Source: Bermanella marisrubri (lineage in GTDB: Bacteria > Pseudomonadota > Gammaproteobacteria > Pseudomonadales > Oceanobacteraceae). Taken from it: a stretch of DNA of 64,000 bases. Shown here piece after piece: positions 47,177-55,603 of this stretch. Location: the NCBI RefSeq assembly GCF_012295615.1, contig NZ_CP051183.1, forward strand, positions 935,001-999,000, read 5' to 3'. A model generated the notes under the pieces. The model was not told where the DNA came from, searched no databases, and saw only the letters and a program-made list of their open reading frames with translations. Position numbers and translations under genes: made by a program. Position 1 is the first letter of the stretch. The number at the start of each line of letters is the position of its first letter.

Positions 47177-48133
47177 TTAGGCTTCCCAGACAGGGACTGC
47201 CAAAAGCTTGCTTAAGCGCTCGGTTTGCTGCTCAAACTCCGCTTCTCCCCCATGATTCAGTAGATTCAGACGCTCGCTATCCTTGAACACAAGATTCAAT
47301 TCATAGTTTTTATAAATGCCGTGACCGCGACCACCTGCCAAGCTTGTAATGACCTGTAATGCATGAACTTGATTAAATGAATAGCGTTGCTTGCCTTTCT
47401 TGATGGTGCGCTCGTTAGTATTGATTTCGATTGTATTAAGTGCCAGCCCGCCCCATAGAGCGACGCCAATAAGAATCAGCGCGCCATAGCCACTGCTAAG
47501 TCCGTCTAATAGCCTTGTTCCCGCTATTAAATGATCAATTAGAATGGGTACTAGGCCCATGAAAATTAAGCATTGGCAGATAAGTAATAATTCTATGCTC
47601 ATGACCACCTTGTAGCCTTTAGGGGTTTGCAGCAGCTTTTGTGTAGGAAAGTTGCTGGCATAGGTACTGGCGGACTGCCAGTGGGTGTTTTGGGCAACTG
47701 GGTCGTTAAAGGGACTTGTTCGATTTGGCTTGTGATTGAAACCTCTTATTGGTTGGCGCTTCGCTTTTTTGGCGTAGTGGTATGCTGCCCCCACGACACC
47801 AAAGAGCATCATGGTGGCAATCATGCTGAGGTTTTTGAATTGCCCCGTCAGCACAGGGTCAACTGTTGTTGGTGCTGGCGTATGTTTTTGAATGTGGGCG
47901 ATGCTTTTTTCTAGGTGTGCCATATGCCAAATCTGGTGCTCACTAGGATTTTTGACATTTTTTAGTGTTGCGAGCTCGGACTGCATTTCCTCTATTTTCT
48001 TTCGATTGTCTGAGTAAAGGTCTGTTAAAGCGGAGTTTGAGTTCAGTAATGGCGAATCCGCAACCTGTTTGCCAACGCTAAACAGCGCGATAGCAATGGT
48101 AATGATGGGGATGATAATAAATGGGTTTTTCAT
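47177..48133 (-). CDS. Hypothetical membrane protein with PH-like C-terminal region
   Basis: A 318-residue protein of no recognised family. It has an N-terminal membrane segment (about residues 4-22), a periplasmic coiled-coil-like stretch (SDNRKKIEEMQSELATLKN), a second membrane segment near 103-118, and two more near 180-235. The last 80 residues read INTNERTIKKGKQRYSFNQVHALQVI...NYELNLVFKDSERLNLL, a pattern often seen in small membrane-linked PH-like (bPH) domains. The ribosome binding site AAGGTG precedes the ATG. Neighbours on this strand include yaeQ, 33 bases upstream. Confidence 0.6.
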   Translation of the reverse strand: MKNPFIIIPIITIAIALFSVGKQVADSPLLNSNSALTDLYSDNRKKIEEMQSELATLKNVKNPSEHQIWHMAHLEKSIAHIQKHTPAPTTVDPVLTGQFKNLSMIATMMLFGVVGAAYHYAKKAKRQPIRGFNHKPNRTSPFNDPVAQNTHWQSASTYASNFPTQKLLQTPKGYKVVMSIELLLICQCLIFMGLVPILIDHLIAGTRLLDGLSSGYGALILIGVALWGGLALNTIEINTNERTIKKGKQRYSFNQVHALQVITSLAGGRGHGIYKNYELNLVFKDSERLNLLNHGGEAEFEQQTERLSKLLAVPVWEA

Positions 48134-48166
48134 AAGGGCACCTTAAACGTCCGTGTTGCGGGCCGA

Positions 48167-48706
48167 TCATGCTGTTATTTTTTGCGGCGTGATCTCAATA
48201 TTGCTTCTATCATTACTCACGGTAATGGCTTCATCCTGAATGGTCACAAATAATGACATGCCTCGATCGATAAGGCTTTCCAGTTCTAGGCATTGAGGTT
48301 CTGGTATATGGTATATACTCAGGTTTTTATACTCAATCAGAGCTTTTCTAACTTGGCTTTGCCATACGTCCGCCGCGTTATCTTGATAGGTATAGAGCGT
48401 GACTTTGTCTGCTTTATGGCAAGCTTGGCGGACACGTTTTTCATCCACTTGTCCAAGTTCAATCCAATGCTCTATATGATCGACTAGATCTTTTTTCCAT
48501 AAATCGGGTTCGTCTGTAGTGCTTAGTCCCTTGGTGAACTCTAAACCTTCTTCGGCATTTAATGCATATGCCAGTATTCGCACCATGAGTCTAAGATCGG
48601 TTTCACTTGGGTGTTGGGCCAATGTAAATTCGTGCGTGTGATAATAATGTCGATCCATATCGCTGATGTTCAGCGAGCATTTACGGATGAGTGCTTTCAG
48701 GGCCAT
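48167..48706 (-). CDS. yaeQ: YaeQ family protein
   Basis: A 179-residue protein of the YaeQ family, a PD-(D/E)XK-like fold whose in vivo role is unknown (E. coli YaeQ was linked to RfaH-like haemolysin effects, though that is disputed). Family blocks are KCSLNISDMDRHYY, LMVRILAYALNA, and LWKKDLVDHIEHWIELGQ. Length agrees with the family. It is just upstream of the membrane protein gene on the same strand and divergent from ppiC. Confidence 0.92.
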   Translation of the reverse strand: MALKALIRKCSLNISDMDRHYYHTHEFTLAQHPSETDLRLMVRILAYALNAEEGLEFTKGLSTTDEPDLWKKDLVDHIEHWIELGQVDEKRVRQACHKADKVTLYTYQDNAADVWQSQVRKALIEYKNLSIYHIPEPQCLELESLIDRGMSLFVTIQDEAITVSNDRSNIEITPQKITA

Positions 48707-48783
48707 GAAGAAATCAATCCAACGAAAACCGCTATTATCAGTTAGAATACCGGTTTAGAAAAGTGATAGTTAGAGATTAAGTT

Positions 48784-49062
48784 ATGCCCGTTGCCAGTGC
48801 CTGCCATATATTAGTGAAAGACAAAAAACTTGCTGAAGAACTGAAGCAGCGCCTGGCCAAAGGGGAAGACTTTGGCAAGCTAGCAAAGCAGTACTCTACG
48901 TGCCCAAGCAAAAAACAGGGTGGCAATCTAGGTGAGTTTCATAAAGGAGATATGGTCAAAGCGTTTGATGATGTGGTATTTAAGCGCCCGATCCTGAAAG
49001 TTCATGGGCCGATTAAAACCCGCTTCGGTTATCACCTTATTAAGACTATATATCGCTCGTAG
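48784..49062 (+). CDS. ppiC: Parvulin-type peptidyl-prolyl isomerase
   Basis: A 92-residue single-domain cytoplasmic prolyl isomerase. It has the parvulin pattern: ASACHILVKDKKLAEEL, FGKLAKQYSTCPSKKQGGNLG, FGYHLIKT. Length matches E. coli PpiC (93 residues). No signal peptide. Single gene. Confidence 0.93.
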   Translation: MPVASACHILVKDKKLAEELKQRLAKGEDFGKLAKQYSTCPSKKQGGNLGEFHKGDMVKAFDDVVFKRPILKVHGPIKTRFGYHLIKTIYRS

Positions 49063-49128
49063 AGCCGTTATTTGTATCGTACGTAGTACAGTTATTTATA
49101 TCGCTCATAATCTCTTACAAAGAACGCT

Positions 49129-49581
49129 ATGATTTCCGGATTGTTTTATTTGGCCATGGAGCACCGTCCTTGGCTACATATAGTTTTGCATTTTATTGTC
49201 CCTGCGCTACTGGCTTGGATTTTTTCTCGAGTCTCCTTTTTATCACTTAATGAACAAGGCCTCGCTTCTGGTGTCAAGTATTGGCTTTTAAGTAAAGGAG
49301 CCTTTTCCGCTTACATTCTAATGATGCTCACCATGCTAGTGGATATTGATCACCTCTTGGCAACACCGCTTTATGCTCCCAATCGGTGTAGCATTGGGTT
49401 TCATCCTCTACATCAAATACCCGCCTTGTTTGTCTATGGTCTGATGGTGCTAATTCCGTTGTTGCTGAGGAAGCCTAATGCAAGCTGGTCTAAGGTGGTT
49501 TTTTGGCTTGGCATGGGATTGGGAATCCACATGTTGCTTGATGGATTGGATTGCTGGTGGATGAGATCGGATTCTAATTGA
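49129..49581 (+). CDS. DUF6122-like integral membrane protein
   Basis: A 150-residue inner-membrane protein with about four hydrophobic segments. The histidines and aspartates in HIVLHFIVPALLAWIF, LVDIDHLLATPLYAPNRCSIGFHPLH and LDGLDCWW resemble a family annotated as DUF6122, perhaps related to membrane metal-dependent hydrolases of the YdjM type. Function unknown. Its last 8 bases overlap the end of the convergent gene. Confidence 0.7.
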   Translation: MISGLFYLAMEHRPWLHIVLHFIVPALLAWIFSRVSFLSLNEQGLASGVKYWLLSKGAFSAYILMMLTMLVDIDHLLATPLYAPNRCSIGFHPLHQIPALFVYGLMVLIPLLLRKPNASWSKVVFWLGMGLGIHMLLDGLDCWWMRSDSN

Positions 49582-50137
49582 TCTGAGCTCGGCTTAAATC
49601 CTGAAGAGTCGCTTCGATCCCCCCAGTTATAACGCCAATAGTTTCATCCTTGTGTGTCACAGGGATGGATACATGGGCACTTATGGTTTGAGTGCTCTCG
49701 TCCCATTTTAATGGCCCTATATAGTTTCTATGGTAGGCCATGACTTGAATAAACTTGTCTTCATCCCCTTGCCAATAGTCAGAGGTTTTGGGTATTGCTG
49801 CCAATGTTTCGCCATTTCTACCGATTAGAATAATCTCAACAAATAATCTATTTTCACTCATAAAAACGGCAATTTGGTTTTGTACCTCTGGATCAAAGAA
49901 CTGATTCTCTATATCAGGTTTAGAGTTCCACTCTCGGTCAATTTGCAAGATGTCTGGTAGGTTAAATGTGGAGTCATTGGCTTTTAGCCAAGAAATGACC
50001 TCATTTGAGCGCGCAAACTTAGTCAAACTTTCAATTACTGGCTCCAAATCAGATTTTTCAATGGCTAAGCAATTAGGAGTAAAGCATGCCCATAGCCAAA
50101 TAAATAGTGAAATGCGGTAAAGAGTAGAATTAGTCAT
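49574..50137 (-). CDS. Stand-alone periplasmic PDC/Cache-like sensor domain protein
   Basis: A 187-residue exported protein consisting of a signal sequence (YRISLFIWLWACFTPNCLA) and one Cache-like domain: FFDPEVQNQIAVFMSENRLFVEIILIGRNGETLAAIP, SDYWQGDEDKFIQV, and VSIPVTHKDETIGVITGGIE. Such domains normally sit outside sensor kinases or chemoreceptors, but here no membrane helix or output domain follows. It may bind a small ligand and hand the signal to another receptor, or be a remnant. Convergent with the DUF6122 gene. Confidence 0.7.
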   Translation of the reverse strand: MTNSTLYRISLFIWLWACFTPNCLAIEKSDLEPVIESLTKFARSNEVISWLKANDSTFNLPDILQIDREWNSKPDIENQFFDPEVQNQIAVFMSENRLFVEIILIGRNGETLAAIPKTSDYWQGDEDKFIQVMAYHRNYIGPLKWDESTQTISAHVSIPVTHKDETIGVITGGIEATLQDLSRAQIN

Positions 50138-50268
50138 GAATCCACTATAGCGCTAAATAGAGTTGATGCAACTGGGATAATATAGCTTGTTGCCTCTGTT
50201 TTTAAGCGGGTATTTTATGTAAAATTCGCGCCTTAATTCGAGTAAATACAGCCTTTTAAGGAGTTCTC

Positions 50269-51364
50269 TTGGAAGTTCAACCAATTGTTAACCAAATCAA
50301 AGACTTAAAGTCCCGAACAGAGATGCTTAGGGGGTATCTTTGACTACGCTACGAAAGCGGAGCGTTTACAAGAAGTTGAACTAGAACTGGGTCAGCCCGA
50401 GATCTGGAATGAGCCGGAAAAAGCACAAGAGTTGGGTCGTGAACGCTCAGCTCTTGAAGCTGTTGTGCAGACCATCGATGATATGGACACTGGCTTGAGT
50501 GACTGTGATGAGTTACTTCAAATGTCCGTGGCCGAAGACGATGCCGACAGCGTTGACGAGGTGGTAAGCGAGTTAAACGAACTGCAAGCCAAACTTGAAA
50601 AGCTTGAATTCCGTCGAATGTTCAGCGGCGAAGCAGATGAAAATAGCGCTTATTTGGATATCCAAGCGGGTTCTGGTGGTACAGAGGCGCAAGATTGGGC
50701 GGAAATGATTCTGCGTATGTATCTACGTTGGGGTGAGGCCAAAGGCTTCAAAGTTGAGCTAATGGAAGCATCTGCCGGAGACGTGGCGGGTATCAAAAGT
50801 GCGACCATTCGTTTTGAAGGCGAGTATGCATTTGGTTGGTTGCGTACAGAGACGGGTGTTCACCGTTTAGTTCGTAAATCTCCATTTGATTCCAGTGGTC
50901 GTCGCCATACATCATTTGCATCAGTATTTGTCTCTCCTGAGATTGACGATAATATCGAGATTGATATCAATCCTGCTGATCTACGTATCGATGTTTATCG
51001 CGCCAGTGGTGCAGGTGGTCAGCACGTTAACACCACAGAATCAGCGGTACGTATCACTCACGTGCCGACCAATACCGTAACTCAATGTCAGAATCAACGC
51101 TCTCAGCATAAAAACAAAGATCAAGCCATGAAGCAGTTAAAGGCAAAATTGTTTGAGCTGGAAATGCAAAAACGTAATGCGGATACGCAAGCCCTAGAAG
51201 AAAGTAAAAGTGACATTGGCTGGGGCAGCCAGATTCGTTCATATGTATTGGACGATGCGCGTATCAAAGATTTGCGCACCGGTGTAGAAAACCGCAATAC
51301 GCAGCAAGTTTTGGACGGGGCGCTGGATCCATTTATGGAAGCGTCGTTGAAAGCTGGCCTATAA
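50269..51364 (+). CDS. prfB: Peptide chain release factor 2, needs programmed +1 frameshift
   Basis: Release factor recognising UAA and UGA, 364 residues when the two frames are joined (50269-50340 and 50342-51364). The first 24 codons from TTG at 50269 end in an in-frame TGA at 50341-50343, and the rest is read in the +1 frame from GAC. The main part has the domain-3 catalytic GGQ in [17 protein letters not shown] and the tripeptide anticodon SPF in [18 protein letters not shown] precedes the TTG. The gene lies before lysS, as in E. coli. The ordinary self-regulation by RF2 level applies. Confidence 0.96.
50329..50343 (+). promoter_or_regulatory. Programmed frameshift site of prfB
   Basis: The sequence AGGGGGTATCTTTGA carries an internal Shine-Dalgarno-like AGGGGG three bases before CTTT, and the in-frame UGA at 50341. 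This matches the E. coli prfB site (AGGGGGTATCTTTGAC). Confidence 0.97.
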
Positions 51365-51524
51365 GTCGTTGTGCTTATAAGACAAGTTGAAAGTACTTGT
51401 ATAGGAAGGGCCTTGTCCGCGATAACTTAATTTAAGGGATCGTGTATAAGGTGCTCTTTCTAATTTAAAGAATACAATTAGCGTTTGATGCAAGCCATCA
51501 AGCGATCATCAAAAAGGTAGCAAT

Positions 51525-53066
51525 ATGGCAGATCAACAACAGGACGAAAACAAACTGATTGCGGAGCGCCGCGAGAAACTTTCTGCTTTGCGTGACGGCT
51601 GTAAAGCCAATGGTCACCGCAACGACTTTGACCGTAAAGATTTAGCTGCTGACCTTCAGGCTAAATTTGGCGAATTCAGTAAGGAAGAATTAGAAGCGCA
51701 GGACAATCAGGTTGCTGTTGCGGGTCGCATCATGTTCCAACGTGGCCCATTTACTAAAATCAATGACGCTTCTGGCGGTATTCAGTTTTACGTCCCTAAA
51801 GATGTGCAAAAAGAAATTAACTACAAGTCTAAATTTGATTTAGGTGACATCGTAGGTGCACGCGGCGCTTTACATAAGTCAGGTAAAGGCGAACTTTATG
51901 TTAATGTGGCGACTGCAGACGACTTGATCATGTTAACCAAATCACTGCGTCCATTGCCTGATAAGTTCCATGGTTTAGCGGATCAAGAAATTAAATATCG
52001 TCAGCGCTATGTGGATTTAATTATCAACCAAGAAACCCGTGATTTGTTCATGGTGCGTTCTAAAATTATTGAAGCCATGCGCAAATACCTAAGCGATCGC
52101 AACTTTATGGAAGTGGAAACGCCCATGCTACAAGCGATTCCTGGTGGTGCCACAGCAAAACCATTTGAAACACACCACAATGCGCTGGGTATTGATATGT
52201 ACTTACGTATCGCGCCAGAGTTGTATTTGAAGCGCTTGCTAGTAGGCGGCTTCGAACGTGTTTTCGAAATTAACCGTAACTTCCGTAACGAAGGTTTGTC
52301 TACTCGACATAACCCAGAGTTCACCATGATTGAATTCTACCAAGCGTATGCGACGTATCATGATTTGATGGACACTACAGAAGATATGCTGCGTAACATC
52401 GCGCAAGACGTGCTGGGTACGACCGACATTGTATCAACGGAAAAAGACGCTGAAGGCAATGTGGTCAACGAAACCGTATACGATTTTGCTAAGCCGTTTG
52501 CGCGCCTCACTATGATGGAAGCGGTATTGAAATATAACCCTGACTTCGATGAAGCTGTGATTAACGACCCAGAAAATAACTTGGATAAACTAATTGCATA
52601 CGGTCGCCAAGTAGGTATCAGAGAAGATGCTAAGCAAAGTGCTTGGGGTGCCGGTAAGTGGTTATGTGAGATTTTTGAGGAGACCGCAGAGCACAAACTT
52701 GATCAGCCAACCTTTATTACGGCTTATCCATGGGAAGTTTCGCCGCTTGCCCGTCGTAATGATGAAAACCCATTCATAACTGATCGCTTCGAATTCTTTG
52801 TTGGAGGTCGCGAGTTGGCTAATGGCTTCTCAGAGCTTAACGACGCCGAAGATCAAGCAGAGCGTTTCCGTAAGCAAGTGGAAGAAAAAGATGCCGGTGA
52901 TGATGAAGCCATGCACTATGATGCGGATTACGTGCAGGCACTTGAGTACGGCATGCCACCTGCCGCTGGTGAAGGCATTGGTATCGACCGTTTGGTGATG
53001 CTATTTACCGATAGCCCAACCATTAAGGACGTGATTTTGTTCCCACACATGCGTCCTCGTGGATGA
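51525..53066 (+). CDS. lysS: Lysyl-tRNA synthetase, class II
   Basis: A 513-residue enzyme joining lysine to tRNA. An N-terminal OB-fold anticodon domain ([20 protein letters not shown]) is followed by class II motif 1 ([14 protein letters not shown]), motif 2 ([21 protein letters not shown]), and motif 3 ([15 protein letters not shown]). Length fits the family. AAAAAGG precedes the ATG. It follows prfB, a conserved pairing. A hairpin terminator follows at 53112-53147. Confidence 0.98.
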   Translation: MADQQQDENKLIAERREKLSALRDGCKANGHRNDFDRKDLAADLQAKFGEFSKEELEAQDNQVAVAGRIMFQRGPFTKINDASGGIQFYVPKDVQKEINYKSKFDLGDIVGARGALHKSGKGELYVNVATADDLIMLTKSLRPLPDKFHGLADQEIKYRQRYVDLIINQETRDLFMVRSKIIEAMRKYLSDRNFMEVETPMLQAIPGGATAKPFETHHNALGIDMYLRIAPELYLKRLLVGGFERVFEINRNFRNEGLSTRHNPEFTMIEFYQAYATYHDLMDTTEDMLRNIAQDVLGTTDIVSTEKDAEGNVVNETVYDFAKPFARLTMMEAVLKYNPDFDEAVINDPENNLDKLIAYGRQVGIREDAKQSAWGAGKWLCEIFEETAEHKLDQPTFITAYPWEVSPLARRNDENPFITDRFEFFVGGRELANGFSELNDAEDQAERFRKQVEEKDAGDDEAMHYDADYVQALEYGMPPAAGEGIGIDRLVMLFTDSPTIKDVILFPHMRPRG

Positions 53067-53111
53067 TTATTAACTCGGTAATTACATATCTGTATTAATG
53101 CCGGTTGTTAG

Positions 53112-53147
53112 AAAAAGCCATTTATGAGGCATCATAAATGGCTTTTT
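53112..53147 (+). terminator. lysS Rho-independent terminator
   Basis: AGCCATTTATGA (53116-53127) pairs with TCATAAATGGCT (53132-53143), loop GGCA, flanked by an A run and a T run. Confidence 0.9.
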
Positions 53148-53271
53148 TATTTTTGGCTTATTGTTCTTCGCTCAGATCAAGGTGAGAGCGTATCTATTAC
53201 TTTCACTTTCTAGCGACCTCAGGCCGAATTCGATATGATGCTAATATCATCAGAAAAAGATAGAGATTTTC

Positions 53272-54069
53272 ATGACTGCTTTCGATGTCGCTGCACAAAG
53301 TTTTCGGTTTTATGGCCGCGTATTTAACAAAGTTTTTTGGATCAGCCTAGGTTCTAACTTGGCTCCGCTATTGCTTGGCGGCAGTATTGCTGGCGCTGGC
53401 ATGATGACCCAACAAATGGATGTGAGTGTTGCAGGTTTGTTGATCGCAATGCTAGTAGGATTTTTCTTTTATACGCTACAGTTGGTTTTTATTCATCAGT
53501 TTTCTGAAGAGCAGGATGATAGTTTAACCGCAGCACTACCAAAAGCCTTGAAGAAAATGGGGCCTATGATTCTGGTCAGCTTCGCTATTGGCGTTTTTTG
53601 CTTCCTAGTGGCCATACCTATCGCGATTGTAGCCGGTTTGATATTTCCTAACGAAATGGGCTCAGGGGAGGCCCATGGTGCAGCATTACTCTTGATGTTG
53701 TTTATCGCAGTTCCGATTCTATTTATTATCTATCGCTTGGTTTTTGCTGCTTATCATGTGGTATTAAAAGATGCAGGCCCTATTGAGGGTATGAAGTTAA
53801 GTAGTGAGCAAGTGAAGTCAAGTTCCATCGTGCTGCGTGGCTTACTGTTAATGATGGCTATGTTGGTAGCGTGGGCAATTTTCAGTGGAATAATTTCGTC
53901 TATGATTGCGCTGCCTCAAGCTGCCACGCAGTTTGTCTTATTTGTAGCAAACGTATTGATAACCCCATATTTTGGTATCTTTATTTATCGTCTATTCTGC
54001 GTGACGTTACTAGATAACAGTAAACCAGCTATACCTGATCAGAATAGCGGTGATGATAATGGCGAATAA
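53272..54069 (+). CDS. Hypothetical multi-pass membrane protein
   Basis: A 265-residue inner-membrane protein with about six hydrophobic segments and no close family that I can name. It resembles the loose group of small proteins that carry a repeated helix pair with GPIEGMKLSSEQVKSS-like turns (as in some BPSS1780/YciC-type families). The start at 53272 is preceded by a weak AGAGAT. The next gene, ung, overlaps its end. Function unknown. Confidence 0.65.
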   Translation: MTAFDVAAQSFRFYGRVFNKVFWISLGSNLAPLLLGGSIAGAGMMTQQMDVSVAGLLIAMLVGFFFYTLQLVFIHQFSEEQDDSLTAALPKALKKMGPMILVSFAIGVFCFLVAIPIAIVAGLIFPNEMGSGEAHGAALLLMLFIAVPILFIIYRLVFAAYHVVLKDAGPIEGMKLSSEQVKSSSIVLRGLLLMMAMLVAWAIFSGIISSMIALPQAATQFVLFVANVLITPYFGIFIYRLFCVTLLDNSKPAIPDQNSGDDNGE

Positions 54070-54772
54070 AATTACGGATAAATTAGAGGGGCAATGGAAG
54101 CAACATTTCGACTTAGAAATGTCTCAAGATTATATGGCTCAGTTACGAGGGTTTCTGAAAGAAGAAATCGCTCAAGAGCAAATTGTTTATCCACCCAAAG
54201 AGCTCTGGTTCAACGCGTTTCAGTTGACGCCATTTGAGGATATCAAAGCTGTGATTGTGGGGCAGGATCCTTATCACGGTGAAGGCCAAGCTCACGGTTT
54301 GAGCTTTAGTGTGCCTGACGGAATAAAAATTCCTCCGTCTTTACGCAACATTTATAAAGAACTAAACCGTGACCTGGGTCTTTCCATCCCCAAGACCGGA
54401 AACCTTGAAAGCTGGGCAAAGCAAGGCGTCCTGCTACTCAATGCTTCTCTGACGGTTCGCGCTGGACAAGCAGGTAGCCATAGCAAGCAAGGCTGGCAAC
54501 GCTTTACTAACTCTTGTATCCAGCTCATTAATGAGCACAAGCGGGGTGTGGTGTTTTTAGCTTGGGGTCGCTTTGCTCACGATGTATGTTCACAAGTGGA
54601 TACTAGTAAACATTTGGTGTTAAAAACCAGTCATCCCAGTCCGCTGGGAGCGACAAAAAGTGGCAAGGACTTTACTGCATTTATGGGATCAGGCTGCTTC
54701 TCTGAAGCCAATCGTTATTTATTAGAGCAAGGACAAAAGCCTATCAACTGGCAGATTCAAGATTTGGAGTGA
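54059..54772 (+). CDS. ung: Uracil-DNA glycosylase, family 1
   Basis: About 237-residue enzyme that removes uracil from DNA in base excision repair. The catalytic Asp and water-activating loop are in VGQDPYHGEGQAHGLSFSVP; the leucine-loop HPSPLGA and the Ser-rich NPSxx-like SHPSPL are also present. Several close starts exist: GTG at 54050, ATG at 54053, and ATG at 54059; I use 54059 (MANKITDK). It overlaps the upstream membrane-protein gene. Confidence 0.97.
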   Translation: MANKITDKLEGQWKQHFDLEMSQDYMAQLRGFLKEEIAQEQIVYPPKELWFNAFQLTPFEDIKAVIVGQDPYHGEGQAHGLSFSVPDGIKIPPSLRNIYKELNRDLGLSIPKTGNLESWAKQGVLLLNASLTVRAGQAGSHSKQGWQRFTNSCIQLINEHKRGVVFLAWGRFAHDVCSQVDTSKHLVLKTSHPSPLGATKSGKDFTAFMGSGCFSEANRYLLEQGQKPINWQIQDLE

Positions 54773-54841
54773 AACTGGTTTAGATCGCATTCAGGGCCAG
54801 ATCGGCACTTACAGTCTTAAATGCCGCCTGGCTTTCTAACA

Positions 54842-55288
54842 TTACTTTTGCTTGGCACGCTCTGCCTCAAACTTTTCTATACGCTTATCCCAGGTTTTAA
54901 AGCGTTTACGACAATAAGCATCGAATTCTTCATAAGTTTGAAAATATAAGTCACAACCTTCATCGATAGGTACATCGAACTCACAAGCATTGTTGCTGTG
55001 TTCGCGGCAGATTAGTGGGCGTGTTTCGTAGATACCGCAGCGATTGTCTGGTAATAATTGGCTGCACTTGGTCATAGCAAGCAAATACCAGCCATTGCCA
55101 TCCTTAAAAATATGCACATCTTCATGGGCAATTTGCCACAACAATATATCGAATTCGTGCATGGAGCGAGGAGTATCTAATTCCTGAGTAATATACTGAC
55201 AGCATTTAGCCGAGCAAAAATCGCACTTGTTCTCTGGGGTGATTTCTACATCAGAGAGGTCTTTGGTTTCAATAATATTGACGGTCAT
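54842..55288 (-). CDS. YkgJ family cysteine cluster protein
   Basis: A protein of about 148 residues carrying the zinc- or iron-type cysteine pattern of the YkgJ/CxxCxxCC family: CDFCSAKCCQYIT near the start, then CSQLLPDNRCGIYETRPLICREH, and a last cysteine near the end. It probably binds a metal cluster; function unknown. I use the ATG at 55288; an in-frame TTG at 55297 would add three residues. It is divergent from the TonB-dependent receptor gene. Confidence 0.85.
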   Translation of the reverse strand: MTVNIIETKDLSDVEITPENKCDFCSAKCCQYITQELDTPRSMHEFDILLWQIAHEDVHIFKDGNGWYLLAMTKCSQLLPDNRCGIYETRPLICREHSNNACEFDVPIDEGCDLYFQTYEEFDAYCRKRFKTWDKRIEKFEAERAKQK

Positions 55289-55603
55289 ACAGTCCAAGCG
55301 GGATTCAGATATTTAAGTCCTCTATTTTACGGATTTCTATTGCTTATGCGAAGGGGTAAGCGCTTTCTCTGCTAAATGCTCTTTGTAACAAAAAATTCAT
55401 ATTTACAACTTACTTGCCATGGCGTCGTTATAGCCCACGCAACTCGGGGCTTCTGGGATGATGGTTCCGTCATATTTTCGCCATAAAACTGAAGCAAATC
55501 TGAAAGCAGATTGTCATGTAACAAAGCTGTCACATCTCAGAATTATCGTGCCAACCATACAAAAATACACGAATTACAAGACTTATAACGAGTTGGAGAC
55601 AGT
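55289..55603. other. 315-base upstream region of the TonB-dependent receptor
   Basis: No gene seen. It holds the start regions of two divergent genes, a Pho-box-like promoter at 55511-55549, and a weaker half-match (TGTAAC at 55384, ATTCAT 11 bases later at 55395-55400). Confidence 0.6.
55511..55549 (+). promoter_or_regulatory. Pho-box-like promoter element of the TonB-dependent receptor
   Basis: TGTAAC (55517-55522) and TGTCAC (55528-55533) start 11 bases apart, the spacing of PhoB repeats (CTGTCATAAATCTGTCACA), and TATCGT (55544-55549) lies 10 bases after the second repeat where a -10 would be. A third TTGTCAT begins at 55511. The same arrangement occurs at 60544-60582. Confidence 0.65.

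Noticed and set aside
50270-50343. TGA at 50341 as a true stop making prfB a pseudogene
   Set aside because: The surrounding AGGGGGTATCTTTGAC is the conserved programmed frameshift signal.
55384-55400. A third Pho-box-like site upstream of the receptor
   Set aside because: Only one half (TGTAAC) is good; the second is ATTCAT. Kept as a weak note inside the region entry.
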